DNA of 64,000 nt from Sulfitobacter sediminilitoris (GCF_010667575.1 NZ_JAABNT010000004.1:62001-126000); one strand, 5' to 3'; counted from the first letter of the stretch, positions 1-9,358 are shown. The notes: generated by a model from the letters alone, not told the origin. Program-made: numbers and translations.

Positions 1-446
1 GTCATTTCCTTCTGGCAGTGGGAAACGATGCGCAGTTTGCGCGGTATGCGGATGTGATCGGCCTGCCGGAACTGGCCAACGATCCGCGTTTTGTCACAAA
101 TCTTAGCCGGATCGAAAACCGCGCGGCATTGATGGACCATATTCTGCCGGCCATGAAAGCCATGACAAAAGCCAATCTGTTGACAGCCCTTCAAGCCGCC
201 AAGATCCCTTGCGGCCCGATTAACAACATTGAAGAGGCGCTGACCTCGGAACAGGCCCGCGCCCGCAATGCCGTTGTGGACGTACCCCGCGCCAACATTG
301 ACAAGGGACTGGTCCAACTGCTGGCCAACCCGCTGAACTTCTCTGCGACCCCCGTTCGGTATGACCGTGCACCGCCACACTTTGGGCAGGATACGAGCGA
401 AGTGCTTGAAACATGGGGGCCAGACGCGAGAGATTTCGACGAGTAA
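1..446 (+). CDS. CaiB/BaiF family (family III) CoA-transferase, C-terminal part
   Basis: Partial gene entering from the left edge. The frame is open from base 3 and reads HFLLAVGNDAQFARY at the edge, a stretch typical of family III CoA-transferases, which move CoA between carboxylic acids through an aspartyl-CoA intermediate. The GTG at base 18 falls inside this conserved motif and is not the real start. The rest (IPCGPINNIEEALT, then NPLNFSATPVRYDRAPPHFGQDT) is the usual end of the family. The catalytic aspartate lies upstream of the window, so the substrate cannot be inferred. Confidence 0.9.
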   Translation, partial: HFLLAVGNDAQFARYADVIGLPELANDPRFVTNLSRIENRAALMDHILPAMKAMTKANLLTALQAAKIPCGPINNIEEALTSEQARARNAVVDVPRANIDKGLVQLLANPLNFSATPVRYDRAPPHFGQDTSEVLETWGPDARDFDE

Positions 447-639
447 GTCCGCCTGAGTTCAGCCCGTTGTGCGGATTTTAGCCTGCATTTCGGAATTTTC
501 ACGCGGTATTTGTCACAAATCCTCACGAAAGCTGCGCGCCGCTTCACGTTGGCGTGTGACGGGCGCCAAAGTCGTTCTTTGAAATGTCCAAACCGCGTAC
601 CCCTTATGTCAGGACGACTGACCTCGAAAGGGCCGCTCA

Positions 640-1989
640 ATGAAAACAGACATATGCCATGCCCCTGTGACACTGGAATATGACGCGTCAATTGACAGCT
701 GGAACGCCATGATACGGGCTTTCCTTGCCCACAAGCCCGCGACACCTGTGCATCTGGGCGAAGTGCTTGAGGCTGAGCCGGGTTTTGCCATGGGTCACGC
801 CGCGCGTGGATTGTTTTCGCTGATGATGGGCAGGGCAGAGATGTGGCAGGTCGCTGAAGATGCCCGTGCCGCCGCCCATGCTGCCCGTGCGCAAAATGCG
901 ATGACCAGGCGTGAAGAGGGATGGCTCGACGCGCTTGACGCGTGGCTGGCCGATAGCCCGACAGGGGCGATCAGCGCGCTTGAAAGCATTCTGGATCACC
1001 TTCCATCCGACACGCTCACCGCCAAGGCCAGCCACGCCATCCGCTTTATCCTTGGCGATGCCGCTGGCATGCGCGCGTCGGTCGAACGTGTCCTGCCGGC
1101 CCATACCTGTGATCACCCTCTGCGGGGCTACCTCATGGGATGCCACGCTTTCACGCTTGAGGAAACCGGGGATTATGCGGCGGCTGAACTGGCCGGTCGC
1201 GCCGGGCTGACCTATGCGCCTGACGACGCATGGGGCCTGCACGCGGTGGCCCATGTCCATGACATGCGCGCAGAACCAAGCGCAGGCATCGCGTTGATTG
1301 AAGATCACAAGAGCGCGTGGGACGGTGCCAACAACTTTCGCTACCACGTCTGGTGGCACAAGGCCCTGCTGCATCTGGACCGGGGCGAAATGGACATTGC
1401 CCTTGACCTCTATGACAGCCAGATCCGTGCCGACAAGACCGACGACTACCGCGATATCGCCAATGCAACATCGCTGCTGATGCGACTGGAGCTTGAAGGC
1501 CGCGATGTAGGCAACCGGTGGGACGAACTGGGCCAATTGGCAGAAGCGCGGATCGACGATGGCTGTCTCGTCTTCGCCGACCTGCACTACCAACTGGCGC
1601 TGGCGGGCGCAGGCAAGGGAGAGCCAGCACAGGCAATGGCCACCAGATTTGCCCGCGATGCCAAGCAAACCGGCGATATGGCCGAACGTGTCGCAGACCC
1701 CGGCATCACCGCGCTTGCCGGCCTAAATGCTTTTGCCGAAGGGCGATACGGCGACGCCTTTATCCAACTGGCGGATGCCCGCCCAAAGATGCAGACCATC
1801 GGCGGCAGCCACGCCCAGCGGGATGTATTTGAACGCATGACCATTGACGCAGGCCTGCGTGCGGGCCATTTCGACGCAGCAGAACAGGTCTTGCTGGAAA
1901 GACTGGCACTGCGGGCAGGAAAAGAAGATCGCTTTGCCGCCACCCGGTTCGACCAGTTGTCGCGTGCGCGGCGCATCCCCGCGCAATAA
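640..1989 (+). CDS. TTC38-like tetratricopeptide repeat protein
   Basis: A 449-residue protein of helical repeats without signal peptide or membrane segment. The segments HAVAHVHDMRAEPSAGIALI (about residues 206-225) and NNFRYHVWWHKALLHLD (about 229-245) match the TTC38 family, whose biochemical role is not established. The start is ATG, with an AAAGG about ten bases upstream. It ends 18 bases before opgC on the same strand, so co-transcription with the glucan genes is possible, but no functional link is known. The family call rests on the HxxxHxHD and WHxxLxHLD patterns. Confidence 0.75.
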   Translation: MKTDICHAPVTLEYDASIDSWNAMIRAFLAHKPATPVHLGEVLEAEPGFAMGHAARGLFSLMMGRAEMWQVAEDARAAAHAARAQNAMTRREEGWLDALDAWLADSPTGAISALESILDHLPSDTLTAKASHAIRFILGDAAGMRASVERVLPAHTCDHPLRGYLMGCHAFTLEETGDYAAAELAGRAGLTYAPDDAWGLHAVAHVHDMRAEPSAGIALIEDHKSAWDGANNFRYHVWWHKALLHLDRGEMDIALDLYDSQIRADKTDDYRDIANATSLLMRLELEGRDVGNRWDELGQLAEARIDDGCLVFADLHYQLALAGAGKGEPAQAMATRFARDAKQTGDMAERVADPGITALAGLNAFAEGRYGDAFIQLADARPKMQTIGGSHAQRDVFERMTIDAGLRAGHFDAAEQVLLERLALRAGKEDRFAATRFDQLSRARRIPAQ

Positions 1990-2007
1990 GTCATAGGCCA
2001 CTGCCAA

Positions 2008-3264
2008 ATGAGCCTCGCTGATACCGCCTCCACGATGAAATCCCGCCCCGTTACAGCATTGGGCGAACAGTCTGGCACGCGCATCCGTGATCTGCGACTG
2101 GATTTCTTCCGTGGCCTCGCAATGTTCATTATCCTTTTTGCGCATACACCCGGCAACAAGTTCACGCTTTGGATCCCCGCACGCTGGGGCTTTTCCGACG
2201 CCACAGAGATCTTCGTTTTCTGCTCCGGCATGGCCTCTGCCATCGCCTTTGGCGGTGCCTTTGCCCGTTCAGGCTGGCTGCTAGGCACGGCACGCGTGCT
2301 GTTCCGCGTCTGGCAGGTCTATTGGGCGCATGTGGGGCTTTTCTTTGCCACGCTGGCACTGTGCGTCTTTCTGACCGATCTCGATATCATCGGACGAAAT
2401 TACTGGGGGCAGCTCAATCTCTGGATGATTTTCGTCGAAAGCGACAAGTGGGATAATCCGGGTATGCTGCTCAGTTTCATGACGCTGCGCTGGGTCCCCA
2501 ACTATTTCGACATCCTGCCGATGTACATGATTGTACTGCTGATGATGCCAATCGTTATGGCCTTGGCCCGGATTGACCTGCGCCTTGTGGCGGCGTTTGT
2601 GATCGGTGTTTGGCTGATGGGGCAGACGGCGCTATTGGCTGGGTTTGGTCTAGGACATCTGCACCTTGAATTCCCGGCCGAGCCGTGGACAGACCGCACG
2701 TGGTTTTTCAATCCTTTCGGCTGGCAGCTGATCTTTTTCACCGGTTTCGCCTTTATGCGTGGCTGGTTGCCCAAGCCGCCGGTGACGCCCACGCTGATGG
2801 TGTTTGCGGTGCTGTTGGTGGTGGCAAACATTCCGCTGTCCAGCATCGGCGTACGTGAATTTGGGTTCGAATGGGCCCGGGACTGGCGCGCGGCCTATCA
2901 GCCGCTGATCGACAAGTCAGATTTCGGAATTTTGCGCTACGTTCATTTTCTGAGCCTTGCCTACGTCGTCTGGGTTTTGGCGGGCGACAAGGGAAAAAAC
3001 CTGCTGGCGTCCGGTGACGGCACGCTGGCACGCGGCTGGTCGCGGTTGTTGGCGGTGATCCTGAAAGTCGGTCAGCAAAGCCTCGCCGTATTCGTCGTCT
3101 CTATGTTTACGGCCCGTTTTCTGGGCTTCCTGATGGATATCTACGGGCGCGACTGGCCGACAACCATCTTGGTCAACCTATTCGGTGTCTGCGTGCTCAT
3201 CAGCGTGGCTTACGCAGCAGGCTGGTTCAAGTCACAGCCCTGGCGGGCAAAGGTCGCATCATGA
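2008..3264 (+). CDS. opgC: OpgC-family membrane acyltransferase (periplasmic glucan modification)
   Basis: A polytopic inner-membrane protein of 418 residues (E. coli OpgC is about 385). OpgC adds succinyl groups to osmoregulated periplasmic glucans. The family signature is visible near the N-terminus: IRDLRLDFFRGLAMFIILFAH (about residues 29-49), then WGFSDATEIFVFCSGMASA, followed by around ten hydrophobic segments to the C-terminus. The ATG at 2008 is taken as start; an in-frame ATG at 2035 is possible. Its stop overlaps the start of opgG by four bases, so the two are translationally coupled. The acyl group transferred cannot be told from sequence. Confidence 0.92.
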   Translation: MSLADTASTMKSRPVTALGEQSGTRIRDLRLDFFRGLAMFIILFAHTPGNKFTLWIPARWGFSDATEIFVFCSGMASAIAFGGAFARSGWLLGTARVLFRVWQVYWAHVGLFFATLALCVFLTDLDIIGRNYWGQLNLWMIFVESDKWDNPGMLLSFMTLRWVPNYFDILPMYMIVLLMMPIVMALARIDLRLVAAFVIGVWLMGQTALLAGFGLGHLHLEFPAEPWTDRTWFFNPFGWQLIFFTGFAFMRGWLPKPPVTPTLMVFAVLLVVANIPLSSIGVREFGFEWARDWRAAYQPLIDKSDFGILRYVHFLSLAYVVWVLAGDKGKNLLASGDGTLARGWSRLLAVILKVGQQSLAVFVVSMFTARFLGFLMDIYGRDWPTTILVNLFGVCVLISVAYAAGWFKSQPWRAKVAS

Positions 3265-4787
3265 TCCGCCGTGATGTCCTCAAATCCCTCGCCTCACTGG
3301 CCTTGGTCCCTGCCGCCGCATGGGCCAAGGAGTCGGGCTTGCAGCTTGGCGACGAGACCGGCGGCTTCAACTCGGATACAGTGATCCGGCGTGCGAAAGA
3401 GATGGCAACGCAGCCCTTCGCGCCGCGCCCGCTCATTCCGCAGAGTTGGCGCGATCTGACATATGACCAGTATCGCAAGATCTGGTTCGACAGCCGCAAC
3501 GCGCTTTGGGAGGGCAGCGATGTGCCCCAGCGCGTAGATGTTTTCCCTCCGGGCCTCTACTTTCCGCAACCCGTTGCCCTGTACGTGGTGGATAACGGGG
3601 CGGCGCGTCCTATTGCCTTTGACATGGCCGTGTTCGACACAACGGACAAATTTCCAGACGTTAAAATTGACGGTACGCTGGGCTATTCCGGGCTGCGCCT
3701 GCGCGCTGAGCTAGAGAAAAAGGGCATCTTTCAGGAATATGCCGTGTTTCAGGGGGCCAGCTACTTCCGTGGCATCGGCACCGGGGAAATCTATGGGCTT
3801 TCCGCGCGTGGTCTCGCACTGAAAACCGGCGATCCAATGGGAGAGGAATTTCCTGACTTTACCGCCTTCTGGCTTGAAACGCCCCAGCCCGGCAGTGACA
3901 CCATCATACTGCACGCGCTTCTTGATAGCCCGTCCTGCAGCGGCGCATATCGTTTTGAGATCACCCACGGCAGCGTGCTGGAGATGAAGGTCGCAGCAAC
4001 ACTTTTTGCGCGCGTGGACATCAGCCACGTCGGCATCGCGCCACTGACATCAATGTTCCTTTTTGACGACACCATGCGTGACAGGTTCTCGGACTTTCGA
4101 CCGGCGGTCCATGACAGTGACGGCTTGCTGATGCACAACGGTGCAGGCGAGGTCATCTGGCGACCACTGGCAAACCCGAAAACCCTGCAGATCAGCGCCT
4201 TTTCCGACATGGGCCCGCGTGGCTTCGGACTTTGCCAGCGCAAGCGCCGCTTCTCCGATTTCAACGATCTTGAGGCGCTGTATCATGACCGCCCCGCCGT
4301 GTGGATAACTCCGGGAGAAGACTGGGGCCGGGGCGCTGTCACCCTTGTAGAAATCCCCACAGACTTAGAGATCTACGACAACATCGTAAGCTACTGGCGG
4401 CCATCGGACCTGATCCTTGCCGGTTCCGAACATAGCATGACTTACACACTGCACTGGGGCGCAGATCCCGTGGCTGCAACGGCAGATGTACCGGTGAAGG
4501 TCCTGAACACCGCTATGGGCGGACGTCCCGAAGGCGGGCAGATCATCGCCATTGACTTCGCAGCCTCGGACCGCGTTCCGCAGGACCTGAGCACGATTGA
4601 AACCCTCGTCCGTTCTTCCACTGGCACCGTTACGCCTGGAATCGTTCAGCGTAACCCGGAAACAGGCGGTCCGCGCCTTGCCTTCACCTTTATGCCCGAA
4701 GACGCCACCTTGGCCGAATTCCGCGCCCAGCTTCGTCTGGGGGGTGAGCCATTGAGTGAAGTCTGGCTATACCGGTGGACCGCGTGA
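3261..4787 (+). CDS. opgG: Periplasmic glucan biosynthesis protein, OpgG/OpgD family
   Basis: 508 residues, close to the 511 of E. coli OpgG. It acts in the periplasm on the nascent beta-glucan backbone made by OpgH. The N-terminus MIRRDVLKSLASLALVPAAAWA carries a twin-arginine-like RRDVLK motif followed by a hydrophobic stretch and an AWA-type cleavage site, so export may be by Tat, as for E. coli OpgD. Family features include the N-terminal YDQYRKIWF segment and the two beta-sandwich domains with FSDFNDLEALYHDRPAVWITP (about residues 331-351). The gene is locked between opgC (4-base overlap) and opgH (TGATG). OpgG and OpgD cannot be separated by eye. Confidence 0.93.
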   Translation: MIRRDVLKSLASLALVPAAAWAKESGLQLGDETGGFNSDTVIRRAKEMATQPFAPRPLIPQSWRDLTYDQYRKIWFDSRNALWEGSDVPQRVDVFPPGLYFPQPVALYVVDNGAARPIAFDMAVFDTTDKFPDVKIDGTLGYSGLRLRAELEKKGIFQEYAVFQGASYFRGIGTGEIYGLSARGLALKTGDPMGEEFPDFTAFWLETPQPGSDTIILHALLDSPSCSGAYRFEITHGSVLEMKVAATLFARVDISHVGIAPLTSMFLFDDTMRDRFSDFRPAVHDSDGLLMHNGAGEVIWRPLANPKTLQISAFSDMGPRGFGLCQRKRRFSDFNDLEALYHDRPAVWITPGEDWGRGAVTLVEIPTDLEIYDNIVSYWRPSDLILAGSEHSMTYTLHWGADPVAATADVPVKVLNTAMGGRPEGGQIIAIDFAASDRVPQDLSTIETLVRSSTGTVTPGIVQRNPETGGPRLAFTFMPEDATLAEFRAQLRLGGEPLSEVWLYRWTA

Positions 4788-6661
4788 TGCTGGACACAAG
4801 CCCACTGCTCAATTCCATGCCGCCCCGCGAACCGCTGCAGATGCAGGTACAGGATCTGGGGGCTGCTCCGGCCAAACGGGCAAGCGCACGCACACCCGCA
4901 AGGCCGACAATCTGGCGCATCGCTACCTTTGCCCCTGCCCTGATTGGCACCGCGCTCTTGATGTACGGCATTTATGGTTGGCTCGCAGCGGCGGGGATGA
5001 CAGGTCTGGAATGGGCGCTGCTGATGATGATCGGCGCAACCTTTGTTTGGGTCACGTTATCTGTCAGCACTGTCGGTGTCGCAATCGCAGGCTTGTTGGC
5101 ACGGGAACAAGCAGACAGCCGTTCACCGCAAAGCATTATCCCCCTCGATGTTGCCCTCCTTGTGCCCATCTACAACGAAGTGCCTTGGGACGTTTTTGGC
5201 AATGCTTCAGCGATGCTGGATGATCTGGCCGCACACAAGGTGCCGCATCGCTACACGCTCTTTGTCCTGTCAGACACGCGTGATGAAACAATCGCGACGC
5301 AGGAATGGCAGGCTTATCAGCGCCTTGCGGCTACCGCCCCGTTCCCTGTTTACTATCGCCGCCGCAAGGCAAATACCGACAAAAAGGTTGGCAATATCCT
5401 TGACTGGATCACTGGCTGGGGGGCGGCCCACGAGGCGATGGTGATCCTTGATGCCGACAGCCTGATGTCAGGCCGCGCTATTGAGCGGCTGGCTTCGGAA
5501 CTCTCCTCTGACCCTGACGCCGGTCTGATCCAAACGTTCCCGATGCTGATCGGTGCCGAAACCCTTTTCGCCCGGATTCAGCAATTCTCCAATATCGCCT
5601 ACGGTTGGCTGCTGGCCGAGGGGCTCGCGCTCTGGTCGCGCTCCGAAGGAAACTATTGGGGGCATAACGCGATCATCCGCACCCGTGCCTTCGCGCAATG
5701 CGCGGGGCTGCCGCACCTGACCACCCGCGGCCGCGCCGACCTGATCCTCAGCCACGACTTTGTAGAGGCGGGCCTGCTGCGCCGCGCAGGCTGGGGCGTG
5801 CGATTTCTGCCGCGTGTAACAGGCAGCTTTGAAGAAACCCCCGGGACCCTGATTGACTACACATTGCGTGATCGGCGCTGGTGCCGGGGCAACCTGCAAC
5901 ACCTGCGACTCTTGCGCACCAAGGGGCTTCACCCTGTCTCGCGCTTTCACCTCTTCCACGGTGCGGTCAGCTATCTGCTGTCGCCTGCATGGTTCTTGCT
6001 ACTGGTGATCTGGGCGCTGCTGGGCAAGGACGCAGATACCAACGTGATCCGCTATTTCAACGAGGCAAACCCTTTTTTCCCCGATTGGCCCCCGGCAATG
6101 AGCCATATCGACAGCGCCGTTTTCCTGATCATCATGTACGCCATGCTGCTAACCCCCAAGATTGCCGGAGCGGCCATCATCTCGGCCACGCCTGCCGCCT
6201 CCCGGATCTTTGGCGGCCATCGCGCCTTTCTGACGGCCTTCGGTACTGAGGTTTTGTTGTCCATCGCCTATGCGCCCATCATGATGATCCAGCAAACCAA
6301 GGCGGTGATACACGCGGCTTTCACCCGTTCCGAACCGTGGTCGCCGCAACGCCGTGATGCGCAGCACTACCCACTGATCACGCTGATCAAGTTTCACTGG
6401 CTTGAGACAGTGCTGGGGCTGATGCTCACGGTCGGTCTGGTGGGCGGCCTCATCTCTCTCTGGCTGCTGCCAATCGCGGCAGGTTTGCTGTTGGCGGTGC
6501 CGCTTTCTGCCCTGTCCGCACTTAACATCGCCGAATGCGCACCACGCAGCCTTGCCATGAACAGCCCCTATACCTTGCGTGAGCCGAAAATCGTAATGCG
6601 CGCCCGTCTGGCGCGGGCTCAAATCAAGGCGCAGCTAACCGTGAACGTACCAGCCGAATAG
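4787..6661 (+). CDS. opgH: Glucans biosynthesis glucosyltransferase
   Basis: Inner-membrane family 2 glycosyltransferase that polymerises beta-1,2-glucose from UDP-glucose for osmoregulated periplasmic glucans. The cytoplasmic catalytic domain shows LLVPIYNE (about residue 125), ILDADS (about 221), and DRRWCRGN, a (Q/R)xxRW-type motif. It is flanked by N-terminal membrane segments and a C-terminal group. At about 624 residues it is much shorter than E. coli OpgH (847), as is common in alphaproteobacteria. The ATG at 4787 overlaps the opgG stop as TGATG and is preferred; an in-frame GTG lies 12 bases upstream at 4775. Completes the opgCGH operon. Confidence 0.95.
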   Translation: MLDTSPLLNSMPPREPLQMQVQDLGAAPAKRASARTPARPTIWRIATFAPALIGTALLMYGIYGWLAAAGMTGLEWALLMMIGATFVWVTLSVSTVGVAIAGLLAREQADSRSPQSIIPLDVALLVPIYNEVPWDVFGNASAMLDDLAAHKVPHRYTLFVLSDTRDETIATQEWQAYQRLAATAPFPVYYRRRKANTDKKVGNILDWITGWGAAHEAMVILDADSLMSGRAIERLASELSSDPDAGLIQTFPMLIGAETLFARIQQFSNIAYGWLLAEGLALWSRSEGNYWGHNAIIRTRAFAQCAGLPHLTTRGRADLILSHDFVEAGLLRRAGWGVRFLPRVTGSFEETPGTLIDYTLRDRRWCRGNLQHLRLLRTKGLHPVSRFHLFHGAVSYLLSPAWFLLLVIWALLGKDADTNVIRYFNEANPFFPDWPPAMSHIDSAVFLIIMYAMLLTPKIAGAAIISATPAASRIFGGHRAFLTAFGTEVLLSIAYAPIMMIQQTKAVIHAAFTRSEPWSPQRRDAQHYPLITLIKFHWLETVLGLMLTVGLVGGLISLWLLPIAAGLLLAVPLSALSALNIAECAPRSLAMNSPYTLREPKIVMRARLARAQIKAQLTVNVPAE

Positions 6662-6708
6662 AAAACGCACGCCAGACCGACTGAAAGGTCTCGCCGGGGT
6701 ACAGCGGT

Positions 6709-7209
6709 CTATTCGACCATTGCCACAGGCAAACCGCGATCAAGCCACCCCGGCCCGGCACCGGATCCCATCATCCCTTCGGGCACATCAAGAATGCTGG
6801 TAAAACCAGCATCAGACAACCGGCGGGCAAGCCGCGCAGACCGGACGCCACGCGCGCAGATCAAGGCGACAGGCACATCCCTGCGCCCATTCGTGACAGC
6901 CAGAAGACTATCGATGAAAGTCGGCGCGCGCATGTCAATCGGCAGCGCGTTCTGCCCCACACCGGTGCGCGCCCATTCATCAGGCCTGCGGATATCGATC
7001 AAAATGATCTCACCCGATGCAGCCGCCTCATAAGCTTCGGGTGCTGTCAGATCGCTGTCTGAGACCTCCGCGCCGATGTTGTACCATTGCGCCGCGGTCA
7101 GCGCTGCCAGCCCTGCCACCGCAAGGCCCGATAACAAAAACCCCCGCCGCGCGGCGCGCGGCGGGGAGAACGGTTTCTCCGACGGGGGAATGTCGGAGGG
7201 ACCGGTCAT
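6709..7209 (-). CDS. Rhodanese-like domain protein with Tat-type/membrane anchor N-terminus
   Basis: 166 residues. Residues 21-28 (RRGFLLSG) followed by a hydrophobic helix look like a twin-arginine signal or anchor. A single rhodanese domain follows, with LIDIRRPDEW and an active-site loop CARGVRS beginning at Cys118, so persulfide transfer in the periplasm is likely. The start ATG lies within the stop region of the YHS-domain gene (4-base overlap), giving a two-gene unit. Codons 15-23 lie in a long GC-rich palindrome that has the form of an intrinsic terminator (see the separate entry). The substrate is unknown. Confidence 0.9.
   Translation of the reverse strand: MTGPSDIPPSEKPFSPPRAARRGFLLSGLAVAGLAALTAAQWYNIGAEVSDSDLTAPEAYEAAASGEIILIDIRRPDEWARTGVGQNALPIDMRAPTFIDSLLAVTNGRRDVPVALICARGVRSARLARRLSDAGFTSILDVPEGMMGSGAGPGWLDRGLPVAMVE
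7131..7166 (-). terminator. Intrinsic-terminator-like hairpin inside the rhodanese coding region
   Basis: On the minus strand a perfect 11-base inverted repeat (arms 7156-7166 and 7142-7152, three-base loop) is followed directly by TTTTTGTTAT, the classic form of a Rho-independent terminator. It sits about 45 bases inside the rhodanese open reading frame, so it would stop transcripts from the YHS gene after that gene's stop codon. Whether it acts is an inference; the stem also encodes the arginine pair of the export signal. Confidence 0.5.
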
Positions 7210-7730
7210 TTGACAGGTGCAGCGGAGGTGAATTTCGGGATCGCCCGGTCAGAGCTGGGGGCAGGATCCAGCGAGGCCCAGTTGTTCTCTGCCTTGTTGA
7301 TGTTGCCGGGAATATCCTCTTCCCAGAAACCCACGACGTTCTTGGTAATGTTCAGATACAGCTTGCCGTCCACGATCCGCCACAGGTTCGGATTGCCCGG
7401 GACCTTCCCGCCTTTGGACACACCGTAAGCGCAGTGTCCGTCGTATTGCGGCGCGTATTGCGCAGGGTTCGCAAGAAATGTGTCACGGTTTGCTTCCGAC
7501 GAGAACGCGAACCTGGCCCCGTTGTACTCAGCCACAATATCCGCCTTGCCAGGTACAGCTGCAGGCTGGGCCGTGCCCAGCGGCGTCTGTGGCAAATCAA
7601 AATAGGCGACCACGTCATAGCCGGAGGCAGCGAACCCCGTGCCATCAACGTACTGCTCCCCGGCAAAGGTTTGACCGGCGAGGGTAAGGGCCGTTGCGGC
7701 GGCGGCAAGGGTGAGGGTAAAGCGGTTCAT
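7206..7730 (-). CDS. Secreted YHS-domain protein
   Basis: 174 residues from the ATG at 7730, chosen because AGGAGAG stands just upstream; a longer frame to 7859 has no support. The N-terminus MNRFTLTLAAAATALTLAGQTFA is a clear Sec signal peptide. The mature protein carries a YHS domain (GYDVVAYF near residue 36, then FSSEANRDTFLANPAQYAPQYDGHCAYGVSKG), a small metal-binding fold found in oxidoreductase and copper-related contexts. The stop overlaps the start of the membrane-linked rhodanese, suggesting joint action in the cell envelope. Exact function unknown. Confidence 0.9.
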   Translation of the reverse strand: MNRFTLTLAAAATALTLAGQTFAGEQYVDGTGFAASGYDVVAYFDLPQTPLGTAQPAAVPGKADIVAEYNGARFAFSSEANRDTFLANPAQYAPQYDGHCAYGVSKGGKVPGNPNLWRIVDGKLYLNITKNVVGFWEEDIPGNINKAENNWASLDPAPSSDRAIPKFTSAAPVK

Positions 7731-7862
7731 GGGGGTCTCTCCTTGGGGTGAGTATGCGTTCCAGGGAAAGCTAGGCAAAGCCCCGGTGACATACACGCCA
7801 CGAAACCGTGACCTCCCGCCATCGTGAGCGGGTGGTGAGAAAAGTGCCCCCCATTCCACCGA

Positions 7863-8645
7863 TTATTTCAAGATCGGCGGTTTTGACGGGTCGGAAGCGG
7901 GTGGCATTCGCGGCGTATGTTGCAGCCCCTCCCCCTGCGGCAGATCAAATCGCAGGCCCACCTTGGCCAGTTTCTCTACCGTCGGATCAGCCGGACCAAA
8001 GAATCCGACATCCATCGCCCCTGCCTCGATACCTGAAAACGTCAGCGCTTCGGATGCGGCGCGGACCAGCGCGTCTTGTGCACGCGGGATGGCCCCGATG
8101 AACGCCAACAGATGACCGCGGCCACCGCCATGGTATTCCACCGCTACCAGATAGGCGCCCGCCGCCATCGCTGTGGCGGTCGCCAGCTTGGCGTCAATCG
8201 CGGCGATCAGGGTTTCGGGCAACCCCTTTGGCGGCAACACCCGTTCAATCCGCGCCTCAACCTCCCCGGCCTCGTTCGCCAGCGTATCGCGGAGCCATGC
8301 GACCGCTCCCGCAGGCAAAAGTATCTCGGACGGCGCGACGCCAATGTTGACGGCCATTCCCAAGTCCTGCCCTTCGAGCATTCCTGCAACCGCCCTGCCG
8401 GACAAAGCGACGTAGGGCGCAGGCTCCCCGACATAGGTAGCCAGCCGCTCGGACCGGTCAAAAACAAGCACGTAACCTGCATCCAGCAAAACCGGTGACA
8501 CCTGATCGTCGTCCGGCTCTGCCTCCAGCAGCAGGAACAGCTCTACATCCGCGATCCGCTCGTAAAATCGCAGGCGCGCGGCATCGTCGTCTTCTGCCGC
8601 CATCATCGCGGCGTGTGCTTCGTCCAATGGGGTCAGTTCAGTCAT
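7863..8645 (-). CDS. SseB family protein
   Basis: A soluble 260-residue protein with the SseB N-terminal domain: short acidic N-terminus, LLEAEPDDDQVSPVLLDAGYVLVFDRSERL (read in two parts: LLEAEPDDDQ and VLVFDRSERL), and GMAVNIGVAPSEILLPAG. SseB in E. coli is tied to serine sensitivity through an unknown mechanism. The ATG start overlaps the last bases of the upstream uracil-DNA glycosylase family gene by 8 bases, so the two are probably co-translated. The family assignment is good; no catalytic residues are evident. Confidence 0.82.
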   Translation of the reverse strand: MTELTPLDEAHAAMMAAEDDDAARLRFYERIADVELFLLLEAEPDDDQVSPVLLDAGYVLVFDRSERLATYVGEPAPYVALSGRAVAGMLEGQDLGMAVNIGVAPSEILLPAGAVAWLRDTLANEAGEVEARIERVLPPKGLPETLIAAIDAKLATATAMAAGAYLVAVEYHGGGRGHLLAFIGAIPRAQDALVRAASEALTFSGIEAGAMDVGFFGPADPTVEKLAKVGLRFDLPQGEGLQHTPRMPPASDPSKPPILK

Positions 8646-9225
8646 TCAGCACCTCACTTACCGCTGCGCGTAGCCGGGGCAGCACCTCGGCCTCGAACCA
8701 CGGGTTCTTCTTCAGCCACCCGGTATTGCGCCACGACGGATGAGGCAAGGCAAAGACGCCGGGCGGATGGTCGCGCCAGCCTGCCACCGCCTCCGTGACC
8801 TTGGTGAAATCGGGCAAATGATACTTCATCGCGTAGCCACCGATCAGGATGGTCAGGCGCACATCCGGCACCATGTCCAGCGCCGCCTGTCGCCAAGTCT
8901 TCCAGCAGACGGGCGGCGGCGGAAGGTCACCGCCCTTTGCGTCATACCCCGGAAAGCAGAAGCCCATCGGTATGATCGCCACCTTCGATCTGTCATAGAA
9001 GGTAACTTCATCCACCCCCAACCAGTCACGCAACCGCTTGCCAGAGGCATCCCAGAACGGCGTATTCGCCTCATGCACCCGCAGTCCCGGGGCCTGAGAC
9101 GCAATCAATATCCGTGCACCGGGGGCAAACCACACCACCGGGTTGGGCCGGTGCGCCGTTGCCGTCGCCGCAAATTTCTCGGCACAGATTGTACAGGCGC
9201 GCAGATCGTCTCGGATGTCTTTCAT
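8638..9225 (-). CDS. Uracil-DNA glycosylase family protein
   Basis: 195 residues from the ATG at 9225, which begins MKDIRDDLRACTIC; the longer frame to 9294 adds an unlikely leader. The family core is visible: RILIASQAPGLRVHEANTPF, in the position of the water-activating motif, GKRLRDWLGV, and a C-terminal ALPHPSWRNTGW that corresponds to the HPSxRN motif. Two N-terminal cysteines (11 and 14) recall the iron-sulfur type enzymes, but the remaining ligands are not obvious. Its role is presumably removal of uracil or another damaged base from DNA. It overlaps the SseB gene. Confidence 0.85.
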   Translation of the reverse strand: MKDIRDDLRACTICAEKFAATATAHRPNPVVWFAPGARILIASQAPGLRVHEANTPFWDASGKRLRDWLGVDEVTFYDRSKVAIIPMGFCFPGYDAKGGDLPPPPVCWKTWRQAALDMVPDVRLTILIGGYAMKYHLPDFTKVTEAVAGWRDHPPGVFALPHPSWRNTGWLKKNPWFEAEVLPRLRAAVSEVLND

Positions 9226-9318
9226 GGGCCAAGACCTACTGCAAGAAGCCAGAACGCCAACCCCCTGCGCCAGTCTTTTTCGCATTATCAGCACAGCTTT
9301 CCTGACTTAGCACCGTTC

Positions 9319-9338
9319 ATTTCGACATTTATCGAAAT
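9319..9338. promoter_or_regulatory. Palindromic operator 1 upstream of arsR
   Basis: ATTTCGA-CATTTA-TCGAAAT, a perfect 7-base inverted repeat with a six-base spacer. Its starting base lies exactly 40 bases before that of a near-identical second site. Placement just upstream of an ArsR-family gene suggests autorepression. Confidence 0.65.
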
Positions 9339-9358
9339 AATACTTGCAAAGCTCAATC

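Noticed and set aside
688-1668. 326-codon minus-strand frame
   Set aside because: Antisense to the TPR gene, which has family motifs in the plus strand; the minus frame shows none.
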